A stretch of DNA of 64,000 nucleotides from Agaricus subrufescens. Its lineage: Eukaryota > Basidiomycota > Agaricomycetes > Agaricales > Agaricaceae. The notes below the pieces were generated by a model. The model worked only from the letters and a program-made list of their open reading frames with translations, ran no database searches and had not been told where the DNA came from. A program made the translations under genes and the position numbers. Shown here one piece after another: positions 22,646 to 33,253 of this stretch (positions are counted from its first letter, which is position 1; the number at the start of each line of letters is the position of its first letter). The stretch lies in NCBI GenBank assembly GCA_029945375.1, contig JAQOTE010000018.1:1-64000 (forward strand). The letters are read 5' to 3'.

Positions 22646-25600
22646 CTAGCTTACCTTCATGAGCGGAATTGCCTGAAAAATCTTTATCCCAGAACCATCG
22701 GTATAATCCGTACCAGCTAAAGCAAAGTGGCCAAGTGCCTGATCAAGGCGCAACAACAAAGGTGGAAGAGATTTTTCTTGAAAAAGTTGGCCAGGGACAA
22801 AGGAAAATTCCTGTGAATGTAAGAAGGGCCATGGGATTGATGCATCTGGCACCTCCGGTGGCAAGATGGCGGGTCTATATGGCAATACAAGAAGAAAGGT
22901 GTCTGTGACCCAGCCAACTTTCCTGATCTTCCGTTTATGAGTGAATATTTCGCTAATTGAGCCTACACTCCATTGGAAGGGGTGATTTTGTCTTACTGAA
23001 GTGAACACTACTTGACTGTCTCCAGTAGAGTATTTAGCAGTCTTGTAAGTCACATCATTTGAAGCAGTCTTCTGCCGAAGTGCTTTTTGATCCAATTTGA
23101 CAACTTCACCCCCATCATTGGTTGCCACCCAGTTCTCTAACAAGGCGCGAACCACACCTTGGATCTTGATTTCTTCACCAGCGCATGATTCTCTACCATT
23201 GAGTATATCCTCACTAAAAAGGGTTCCTCGCATGTTGTGGTTGAAGGATTGATCATATGCCGCAATAAGAGGGTGAAGGCATTCTGGAAGATGGTGTACG
23301 TCAATGAGCACACGTAGATTTTGTAACATATTGAATTTTCGGAACATAGTTTTTTCCAGTTGTCCTATGAAAATCTGAGTTCTGCTATCAAATTTCTTAG
23401 AACCGGACATACCAATGATTTGGTTTGTGAGCGTCTGCTGAAGAAGGTAATTGTACCGCTCAAATGCGAAACACCTCCACCCATGTGTAGGCCCGAATTG
23501 CCGCAAGAAATCGCCAAAGTGTAGAGAGACATGCTGATAGGGTGTGAGCTCGATGCCAGGGTATAATTCCCATAAAGTAGTAAGGTATTTGTGCATGTGT
23601 TTCTCATAAAGGAGGATGTCTTCTTCACATATTGTCTGCTGTGAAGCAACCTTGACAGCACTGACCAAATAGAGAAAGTTTGCTAGGACTTTGGCTTGAC
23701 GACTCTCCGGAGGACTGGTGCCCCATAGTCTGATAAGGGTGATGGGGAGATTGATGGTAAAGAAAGAACGCCACTGATCTGCATGTAGCTTGCCTCCCTT
23801 TGCCTGACCTGGATAGGCTGGACCTTTGGAAACCCAGGTTGGCAAAGAAGTACACCCCATATCATCAACCAGCTTTGGAATAGTCTTTTTCCCTAAGACA
23901 CAAGTCTTTACCCCTTTTCGAGCCTTTGACGCCTCAGGTGCCTTAATCTTTACTTGGCTAGCAGGTTGGCAGGTTGGATCTACATCCATTTTGTCGTCTC
24001 TTTGCACTTGCTTCGCCCTCTTGTAAGCCTTTGGCGCATTGGCCTGTAAACCTGTCTTGAATACTGTAAGTCTGCTGCCAATCATAGACTGGACCAAGAT
24101 CACCTGCGGAAGTTGATATGTATCTATATCAACCATCCTCATCGCATTTAATTCCCTCTCCAGATTGTTTATTGAATATACGGAGGGACTTTCTTCTGCA
24201 GTAATGACAGAAGTGTCTTTCCGTGCTAGTGGCCCTGACAGTAACTGCTTTATCGCCCTAAATGTTATAACTTTTTCTGCATTGTCAATGATGCCATCTG
24301 CTTTTTGCTTTTCCTGGAATCAGAGAATGAAGAACATCAAAGTTCCAAACGCACCCATTCCTGAATTTTCACAATCAGTTGTGGCTTTGTCGCATTTGCC
24401 ACATCTGTGCCCGGTTTCATAAATTTCAATACCTCAATCAATCTATCCTTCCTCATTTGTGTCCACCTTGATTTTGGAGCGGTCTTCCACAAGTGTTCAA
24501 TCTCGCATGTAATGGAAGGCTGAGGCAGATTTGGCGCTTCATCCACATGCATTGAATTGGAAAGAGGGTCATTCTGATTACAAAATCAGTTACGAAGAGT
24601 AGAATCCTTGGGCAGCATACCTGTGGTGTTATTAATTGTATACCTGGAGACGGTTCAGGAGCGGAATTCAATAATTCTTGATGCGATGCTGCATCTTCTG
24701 AAAGTTGTTGACATCGATACTGTGATGATAATTCAGCTGCTATATCAATCTAAAAGGTCAAGCCCTACCTGCTTTAAAGTTGACAGAAGAATCTGTTTTG
24801 TGCCACCAAAGTGAAGTCCAAGTTCTGCACACAAATGGGCCAGGACGTGCCACTTCTCATGGTGAAGCTTCTTGAAGTTATTATCTGCTAGGGCCTTCAA
24901 AGCGCTGTTGCTTTCTGATTCAGTAGGAACTTCCATCAACTTCCGGTATGTTGGGCCATCACCATCCTCCATTCCGGCATCCATTCCCCATATTTTGACT
25001 GCGTGACGATGGAAAAGACCAAGATAAAAGCAGTGCATGGAATCGATGACTGTATAAGAACAAGGATCCCAATAAGGCAGGCGTAGCAGCTGCGACCACC
25101 GCAAGCCATATTTATCGAAAATATTATCCTGCTCCCCTTTGGTCCGAGCATCCTTCCATTCCTCTGCTTTCTGAACATGGTGGTGCTTCGTTCGCCTCTC
25201 CCAAGAGTGAGAATCAAAGTTTGCAATGTTATTAGTGGTGATAAAGCAATGGGAACAGAAATGGCGGGATCTTGCACTTCCAAAGCCTGCCATTTTTTTT
25301 GACGCAACAAGATCTGCTACCAAAGGAATTATTGAAACAAACACCCTTCTTCCCGAAGGATATCTTGGTGTTCGTCGAAGATACAGCCCTACTTCCCAGA
25401 GTTCCAAAAGACTATCGACAAGGGGCTCTAGGATGTTGTTGATCTGCAGGACGGAAGGTTCCTGGGGACCTGGTATTACACCAACGAGGAATATGTTTTC
25501 CATGCGATTACGGATGTTGCGGGGAAGGTTTAGGCACGTCATATATATTGCGCCTATGCTGATGTGTTTTCCTGACTGTTTGTTCCCATAGGGATTAAAT

Positions 25601-26670
25601 CCATCCATGTTGATGCTGAATGCCAGCCGCCCATCAGTTCCTTTATCTCGAAAGAAACTCTTCCCGTTGCGTTTAAACTCCCTGAGAGCTGGAGCATCCC
25701 AAATGTCAGACATCTTCTCTGGTGCGGAAGAGCCCAGGAAATCACGATCTAGAGCTTCCTCTAGCTGGGGGCGAGCGTAGAGCCGCGCTAACCAATCCTT
25801 GAGTTCTTGCATGGAGTATTCACGAATGGGTTTTCCATTTCGCTGTCGCAGATTTGCACAACATTCAGGCCCTCCAGGAAACTCTGCAAAGTTGCATAAT
25901 GCCGGGCAAGCTGCGTGTTTATAGAGCCTGAAGCATCTAGGGCAGCAGATATAAGATCTGGCTTGAGGCTCAATTTGCATCCGGGAAACCAGTGTTTCAA
26001 CAGTAGTGGGTATGGTAGCAGGTAGGGGTGAGGGAGAGTTGCCAGTCCCATCTTGATTTCTACCCAGTAGGCTGAACGCCGCAATATAGAAACTGCACTG
26101 GCCTTGAGAAATCCCAGTAGCCAGATAAAGACAAAGAACAGCAACATAGGCTACAGCGGCCCAGGTTTCCATGTTCAAAAATGGAGTAGCCATGTAAATT
26201 CCTTAATGATAATAAGCTGAGGGTTTAAGATGGTAAATTGCGCAGTGCAGCTTACCAGGATCAACACTGTTGATTTCACTAGAGATGGTTCTCTGTCTCT
26301 CCCACTCCTTGTATTTGACGTCTCGGAGGTGAGCCAATTCAGCTTGGAGGCGAGAGAAAAGGTTTTCGGTCAATGGTATAATCTCTTCATCATTGGCATA
26401 TTGGACTGTGTAACGGCAAGTTAAGTCAATGCAGGATCGCAGCCAACTCTCATGTGATAGAGCCAAGGCATTTCCCGGTGGCCCTTCAACAAGTTTAAGG
26501 CTTTCGATTGCGACAAGGGGCTCCGTGGAGGAACAAGTAGCCGGGGGAACTTCAAAACAAAACGACGATGACTTGAGTCTGTCATTGAGGGTGGCAACAT
26601 TACGTCGGGACAAACGCTGCTCCGTGTCGGCGATCCATTGGAAGACAGAAGATCAGCTGAGCTTGTCAGG
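22646..26670 (-). CDS. CACTA (CMC/EnSpm) transposase, Tnp2-type
   Basis: Multi-exon gene for a DDE-type transposase that would cut and reinsert the element. The first well-supported exon covers about 26655-26256 (WIADTEQRLSRRN ... INSVDP, GTAAGC donor). The core runs from about 26163 to 24760: a Cys-rich motif (YICCPRCFRLYKHAACPALC), LKDWLARLYARP, the first catalytic Asp in FSINMDGFNPYGN, GVIPGPQEP, CSHCFITTN and the second Asp in IDSMHCFYLGLF. C-terminal exons include 24552-24337 and the large 24142-22646 exon with GKLHADQWRSFFTINLPITL and FGPTHGWRCFAFERYNYLLQ, regions typical of agaricomycete Tnp2-family proteins. The joins near 24760-24550 are unsettled and may hide a frameshift. I could not find terminal repeats, so element borders are unknown. 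Confidence 0.75.
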
Positions 26671-26909
26671 AGTGTTCTCTGTGGACGAACTCATTAATGA
26701 AAAGAAAGGAAGTGTTAGAATGGTGGTGTATTTTTCTCGTAACACATACCAAATTTCCCCCGGGGCCCGAACTCCCTATGGAAAACTTGACACGTGAGCC
26801 TGTAAGACAAATGATGACTCAGAGGAGCCACATCAAGGTTCCACATTAGAATAGATAACGGAAAAAGTATAATCTAAGACAAATTGTCTCAGCGACTCAG
26901 TCACATTCT

Positions 26910-27353
26910 TTGGGCTACAAGGAGTCCTCGCATACCACCGCTCTCGTTTTGATAAAAATAGTCGGCATGTGGGTGAAATACATGCTCCTGGGGGCTGTAA
27001 AGCCTTGCCAAGTTTCAGAGGTGGTATAAATAAATTTTCTTATCACGGTGAGCAGGGGGCAGAAGATAATCTCGCTTTCACTGTGTCTCTTTTATCATAA
27101 AATATCTATGTATAATTTACAAACATCATGACCCCTCCTACTTTGGAATTACTTCTGAATAGATACTGCGCCCTTGGTACGATTGACTAACGTCCCAACG
27201 AGTGACCAGACAAGCCCAACCCTCGATATGGACCAGACGCGGACAAAGAGGACGACGCGGGCTCACGCGGACTCTACGAGGACAAGGAGCCTCCCGCGGG
27301 GTATCACGCGGGAAACAAGCCCGCACGAGGTCCTCATAAAATTGGTAGCCCAA
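26910..27353. mobile_element. small GC-rich putative miniature transposon
   Basis: Left end TTGGGCTACAAGGAGTCCTC, right end ...GAGGTCCTCATAAAATTGG then TAGCCCAA: the outer 9 bp are perfect inverted repeats and the next bases are partly complementary. The interior is rich in CGCGGACT and GACGCGG words as at 5.7-7.2 and 22.1-22.5 kb. No target duplication was recognised, so the borders are tentative. Confidence 0.4.
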
Positions 27354-28369
27354 ACCAGCCACATAGGACACAGGACGGTGGCTGGGGCGGTCAGTTAATT
27401 GGAAGGCATGGTTTATGCTGTACTCACTTTGTAACCAGAGGTTGCAGCGGAGCTCTTTGGTCCCCCTAGGGCAAGCAGGTTGTGATGGATACCACGCTGT
27501 GCTGGAAGTGCCACATCTGGATGCCTTCGGCCTGACGCCTGATAGCTATAGGTTATTCTAGAACTTGACCTTATCATAAAAACAAAATTGTCATCCTGTG
27601 TTTGAGAGCTAGAATTTAGCTAGTAAGCCAAGGTGAGTAAAGTGATAGACAGTTCAAGAGCGACTCACTGGGTTTTTTTCCGCAGGACTGACAGCCTCTA
27701 TCAATACGGGGCTATCTTTTGGCAGGGTATATTCGACAATCTGACCAGTGCCTAGAACGATAAACCCTTTCAGGTCTATGTTTAGTAAGCATATGTCATT
27801 GAGCTGGAAATATAATTTATCGTGTCTATGGTGATGTAGAGTAAAATTCACAGAAAAATCGTACCTGGATGTTCATTGGTGATAGGAGAGAAGGGGTAGA
27901 TGATCAATCAAGCAAATCTCACCTATAAAGACCGTTCTAGTTGGAATGCGTGGCGCTATTGTGGAAAGAATCAGACAGGAAATACTTCAGACATGAGGAA
28001 AATGATACGGAGAATCTGGGTTAAAATTACCCATGCCTTATAGCCAATGGAAAGCCTCCATTTACTAACCAGCTGCATGGCACGGGATGCACTCCAGGAA
28101 CGTGCGCAGCATAAAATAAACCCTTACCAAAAAAAGAGCGGCAGGTAAAGGAAAGGAGAGAGAAAGAGAGAGTTCCAGTATGCTAGAATCGCAACTAAAG
28201 TATACGAAGGGGACAGTTAGCAAGCTGTTTGTTGGGTGGAAGTAGTAGACATACTGGATGATGGGAACGGTTCTGGCAGCCATTTCATCATGAAGTGCCC
28301 TACAAGTCAAGCCGGATAGTAAGTATTATCACATAGCGGCAAGCTTTGCTGAAAATTGACCTACTTGTA
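27354..28369. other. intergenic with one possible exon
   Basis: On the minus strand 27851-27668 is open, reads gene-like (LNIDLKGFIVLGTGQIVEY) and ends at a good donor (GTGAGTCG), so it may be an exon of an unrecognised or decayed gene. Nothing else is supported. Confidence 0.3.
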
Positions 28370-28572
28370 TGGATAAATCTGTAGAGGCAAGTGTTGCTCA
28401 TCTACAACAAGATAGATGGCCTAAGTGGCCAATCCATATCCAGCAGATACTGAAGGCCGAAAGGGCCATTCCTAATCTACTAGTAATGTGAGAAGCTATC
28501 AGGATGGGTTGAGGGAAGGGAAAGAAAAGGTTATATGACCTAATTTCCGATTAGCCTCAAGCATGTGACTCA
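28370..28572 (-). repeat. dispersed hairpin repeat family, copy 2 (inverted)
   Basis: Read on the minus strand it starts GAGTCACATGCTTGAGG (28572) and shows the same landmarks: GAATGGCC(C)TTTCGGCC, GATTGGCCACTTAGGCC and the TGTAGA/TCTACA stem (28380-28406). A second, partly matching start (GAGTCACATGCTGAGGG) lies at about 28692-28676, so two fragments may be nested. Confidence 0.7.
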
Positions 28573-28735
28573 AAGTGAGCAATGCAGCTGTGAATATATC
28601 AAACGACGAAAAGGAGGAGAAGATAATGGGAAGGGTGATCACTGATCACTGATATGTCCGAATTTCTTTACACGCCCTCAGCATGTGACTCAAGTCAACT
28701 TCGTGGAGGTGCGGGCCGCTGCACACCTCGAGACC

Positions 28736-30297
28736 ATGGCGAACGATTCACCAGCTACGATTGCTATACCCTCTCCCTTCCCACCTCTAGATCACTTCTA
28801 CACTTATCCTGAAAAATATTACGCCTTTTGGGACCACCCCTCCACCGCCAAATGGTTCAATGAGCGCGGTTACATTTTGTACCGACGCAAGGAGTCTGAG
28901 TATGAAGACCGGCAGGAGGACGGCACGTACCCTACTCTTGAATGCCCTGATTCTAGGAACATGGATTATCCATTTCCGCATTATGACCTAGGAAGGAGTC
29001 GCGAGGGAAAACTTTACGGGAAGAGTTACAACGTATGCCCTTCTCCTCTTGTTGCACACGTATGTCTAACTGATCAATCGCTACTACCTGGTAGGGGAAG
29101 ATATCGTTTGCTCAGGAAATACGGGACCCAGCTCATCATGTAGTCATCAAAATTATACAGACCGACTCCGAGGAGCACCGGATACTCGCCTTTCTCCAAA
29201 AGCAGGGTCTAAAGATACTAGAGGCAAACTGTATCATTCCTGTGCTCAATATCCTCCCTAATGGGCAGTACTCCTTTGTTGTTATGCCCCGGTAGGTAGT
29301 TTCCTGCAGCATCCTTTGAAACTGGGTATAACATATTTCCTAGGTGGGGAGATTGTGCGCATTGTCCGGAAGGGGGCCCAATCAGGAATTGTTTTACAAT
29401 CATGCATTCGCTTCTCAAGGTAGGGCGAGCACTCCTATCATCCTTGCATGATCTGACTGTCCAAAGGCATTGTCATTTTTACATCAGCACAACATATTGC
29501 ACCGGGTGCGCTTCTAAGGCTTGTTAGAGCAGTATCGGCTCTAACCAGGGGATGACAGGATGTCCGGTTTCCTAATATCCTTGTTAGTCACTTCTCGGAT
29601 GATGAAGACAAGCTTTATCAATACAATGCCACGAGACTGGGGCTTCAGAGGGCAGATTTACTACAGTATTGTTTGTGCGATTTTGACCTCTCAATGATGC
29701 TTCCTCCTGGTACCGATAGAAGGCAATATAGGCTACCGTTCTGGCTTAGTGGAGAAGGCTCCGGATGGCTGCTGCATGACACATCCCAGGGCGAATATGA
29801 GTACAGCCCTTTCGCACTGGATGTTGGCATGCTGGGGGTAGTCTTTTGCGTAGAATACCAGGTGCGTTTGTTTGTTTATTGCTTAGGGTGCCACCGCTAA
29901 ACGCAAACAGCACTTATGCAGCCGTATACCCATGTTGGCACCGCTCTTTGACAGGATGACAACACGAAATATCTCTGAACGGTTCAGTGCTGCTGAGGCA
30001 CTTGACTTCTTCGAAGACTTTCTGCCAAAAATTTCTACCACCGCCCCGTGCCAAACTTACTCAGCAGAACCGAATGGAGGCGAACTTTATGATGCTTTCA
30101 ACCGATGGGATGGCCTTTCTCCTAGGTTTATCAAAGAATGGGGACACTACAGAGAATCGAAGGTCCCTCTGTGGACCATTTTTCTCAGATGGCTCTGCTC
30201 ACATAGACCCATGACTGTGATAATACCCTATCTACGCTTGTTTTTACACTCTATCACTGACTTTGGCCGGCGTAGTCTTACTTTCTTTTGTTGTTGA
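28736..30297 (+). CDS. protein kinase-like protein, basidiomycete family
   Basis: Six exons (28736-29032, 29095-29291, 29344-29419, 29467-29505, 29559-29861, 29911-30297) join perfectly into 432 residues. Kinase features in order: VVIKIIQTDSEEHRIL with the ATP-contacting Lys near 118, ALSFLHQHNILHR then DVRFPNILV, giving the catalytic HRDxxxxN (D about 204) with an intron between R and D, and CDFDLS (about 244-246) where most kinases have DFG. FDRMTTRNISERFSAAEALDFF resembles the C-lobe end of a kinase family I have seen repeatedly in Agaricomycetes. The DFD form suggests altered metal binding, but the core residues are present, so activity cannot be ruled out. A start at 28685 in the same frame is also possible. 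Repeats flank both sides. Confidence 0.8.
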
Positions 30298-30353
30298 CGC
30301 CGTTATGAAATCTAGTAGTTGTTTATGAGGCTCGCTTTGATTGGTGATCCCTG

Positions 30354-31259
30354 TGAGTCACATGCTTGATGTCGATGGGAAATCATTAATCAGGTCCCAC
30401 CACCCTGTCTGTCTTTCCCTCCCATTATCTTCAGCATGCGCTCAGTAAGTCTTCCATCCCTACTGCGTCTTCCTATGGGTAAGGAATGGCCCCTTCGGCC
30501 TTCCATGCCTGATTGATATGGATTGGCCACTTTGACCATCCATCTCGCTGTAGATGAGCAACACCTGCCTCTACAGCTCTATCCATATAGGGCGGGCTGT
30601 CCATGAACACGCTGATACTTCCTTCCTGGCTTGACTTGTCACGACAAAGTGGTCTCCGGAGTCGTTTCTCACCTGATGCGCCTGCTGCTCGTCGCTCGGC
30701 AAACTACCTGCTGCATGCGTCTGCAAACCTTCCGTTTTTCTATGGATCGGGGATAGCTCCTTTGGCCTTCTATGTCTGCTAGATACGGATGAGCCGCTCT
30801 GGCCATCTGTCTTCCATCTGTCTTCCATCTGTCTTGCTGGGCTCTCGCCTCTAGGGCTCTCTCCATAAAAGGGTAGGTCAACTACAGATATATTTGCAGC
30901 CACGTCCAACATCTTAGCCCCTTCCGCAACTGATCAGCAGGTTTTTAGCCTGGCTTTCATACGCCGTTCACAAACCAGTCCATACTGTGGGCTATCTGCA
31001 ACAGAGCTGTGTCCACATAGGGCACCTGCGCGTAGCATCTTGGTGTGAGTCACCGTTTATTCCGGCAGTCTGTTACTTACCCAGCTACTCAGCTCCGCCG
31101 CCGGCCCCGTAACCTTCATCAGCATTGTCCACACACCGATCATTCCCTTCGCCCCAGGTTAGAGACTTTCGGCGGCATCCAGGAACTTCTCCCCCAGCGC
31201 CTCTGCCTGCCCTATGCGTAGGCAGCGCTTCGGGGAGGGAAACTAGGTCACATCAATCC
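30354..31259 (+). repeat. dispersed hairpin repeat family, copy 3, first tandem unit
   Basis: Starts GAGTCACATGCTTGATG. From GTCTGTCTTTCCCT (30407) to 31259 it forms the first unit of a tandem duplication with a period of about 853 bp. It carries the paired hairpins and the CTGTAGA/TCTACAG stem (30548-30576), plus a local triplication of TCTTCCATCTG near 30810. Confidence 0.85.
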
Positions 31260-32090
31260 GTCTGTCTTTCCCTCCCATTGGATTTGGCGTGTGCTCGGTA
31301 AGTCCTCCATCCCTACTGCGCCTTCCTATGGTAAGGAATGGCCCCTTTGGCCTTCCATGCCCGATTGATATGGATTGGCCACTTTAGCCATCCATCTCGC
31401 TGTAGATGAGCAACCCCTGCCTCTACAGCTCTATCCATATAGGGCAGGTTGTCTATGAACATGCTGATGCTTCCTTCCCGGCTTGACTTGTCACGACAAA
31501 GCAGTCTCCGGGGTCACTTCTTTCTCACCTGATGCGCCTGCTGCTCGTCGCTCGGCAAACTACCTACCAACTGGGATTCTGCATACGTTTGCGGGCTTTC
31601 CGTTCTTCAATGGATCAGGGATAGCTCCCTTGGCCTTCTATGTCTGCTAGATACGGATGAGCCATTCTGGCCATCTGTCTTGTTGGGCTCTAACCTCTAC
31701 AGCTCTCTTTAAAGGGTGGGCCACCTGCAGATATATTTGCAGCTGTGTCTAATACCCTAACCTCTTACACGACGCATTGGCAGGTCTTTAGCTTGGCTTT
31801 CATACGCCGTTCGCAAATTAATCCATAGAGTGAACTATCTACAACAGACTGTATCTGCTTAAGGCACCTACGCATAGCATCTTGGTGTGAGTCGCCATTC
31901 ATTCTGGTAGTCCATTGCTTACCCAGTTACTCAGCTTCGTCGTCGGCCTCGTAACCTTCATTGGCGTCATCCACACGCCGGTCATTTTTCTCACCCCGCG
32001 TTAATGACTCTCGGTGACACCTGGGAACACCTCTCTGCAGCGGTTTAACGCTTCTGCCCACTCTATGTACAGGCAGCCCTTCGGGGAGAT
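31260..32090 (+). repeat. second 853-bp tandem unit
   Basis: Starts GTCTGTCTTTCCCT again and follows unit 1 to the shared end CTTCGGGGAG (31228-31237 and 32079-32088). Units differ by many transitions, several of the C-to-T type, and by small indels. Stem CTGTAGA/TCTACAG lies at 31400-31428. No shared open reading frame. Confidence 0.85.
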
Positions 32091-32517
32091 TTAACAGCTA
32101 TACGTGTAGACGGTGGGCTCTACTTACTTTTTACTCCTCTTTTTCCTACAGTGTGGTTTGGGATATGGGCTGGCATTGGGAGAGGGGTTAGGATGTAACG
32201 ATTTCGGTTGGACCAAATATCGTTTGCTTTAATTTGGGACGATTTCGATCTTGCTAGTAAATTTGGTGGCTTCGATTTCTCGCACTCTGATCATGAATGA
32301 CCAAATCAGCCTCTGTCGTAAGAGCATTTTGCGTAAGAGCCTTTTTTCTCTCAGCATTGAATGGCCACGTTGGCCCCTGTCCCTGTAGACATAGACGAGT
32401 TACTGGGGCCATGTACGGAATACCCTGCCTTCTTGCCCGATCTGGGGTTGATTTCTCGAGCCGGTGGCATTGCGCACTGTTCACTCCGTCTGCACTCCTG
32501 TCCCCTCTCCATTGGAT

Positions 32518-33253
32518 ATGGAGAACGCCCTAGAGTACCTTGCATCATCTCTTCCCTCCCTGCTAGGGAACGACAGATCTGAGCTTACTCCGGAGAGTGA
32601 AAGCACTCAAGAGTACGAGCTGTTCCAGGCTTTTTTTCAAGTCTTGGAGGAGTCTAGAGATGTGCGTATTTCTACCCAACCTATGGCTACACTAATCTGT
32701 TGTAAATTTAGGTGCTTTTCTGGACAGACCGTAATGCCGAGGCCTTAGACAGCCTTGCCTCATCATCTTATTTCAGTGCTCACAAGCTGGAGGTAGGTGA
32801 TGTCCCATATCGATGCGCTGGTCAGGCTGAGTAGAAACCGTTTTTCTTAAAGGCCTATTTTATTGATGAAGGAGAGGTGATGTGGAATGCTCTCACCAGT
32901 TCCGCTACAGCAAGCCCCGCAGATGCCTCAAGTATATGTAAGGAGATGTCACAGGTATGTCATGATTTCAATGATCTGTCAGGCTGTACCAATATTTTCT
33001 CCTGAGTTTGACTTACACCTCCACCGTACCCTCCGCCGCTGGACTACCGCCGTCACCCAGCTACAAGACGAACTGGAAGAACTGGCGGTGAGTAGTTTTT
33101 TTCTTTATCAAGGCCCTGTAGTTTGACAGATTTCAACAGGAGCTACTTCAAAGCCTTCGGCGGAAGGCGAAGTGTGTGGAGAGGATGTACAGCTACCTCT
33201 CTGCCACGCCGCTGCCCCTCTCTACCGCAATCCCGCCTGAGGACGCCCCCTAG
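32518..33253 (+). CDS. small coiled-coil protein, five exons
   Basis: Exons 32518-32661, 32712-32792, 32853-32954, 33007-33087 and 33140-33253 are all phase 0 and give 173 residues: MENALEYLASSLPSLLG, then VLFWTDRNAEALDSL, a middle exon, FDLHLHRTLRRWTTAV...LEELA, and a tail ending IPPEDAP. The heptad-like helical pattern suggests a coiled coil. The start motif and the 27-codon fourth exon match the minus-strand gene at 7812-8395, which has no counterpart of one of the middle exons. Function unknown. It sits among repeats but shows no disruption. Confidence 0.65.

Noticed and set aside
22646..26670. Terminal inverted repeats and 3-bp target duplication for the CACTA element
   Set aside because: I looked for CACTA- or CACTG-type ends on both sides and found no convincing pair; only the GC-word blocks flank it.
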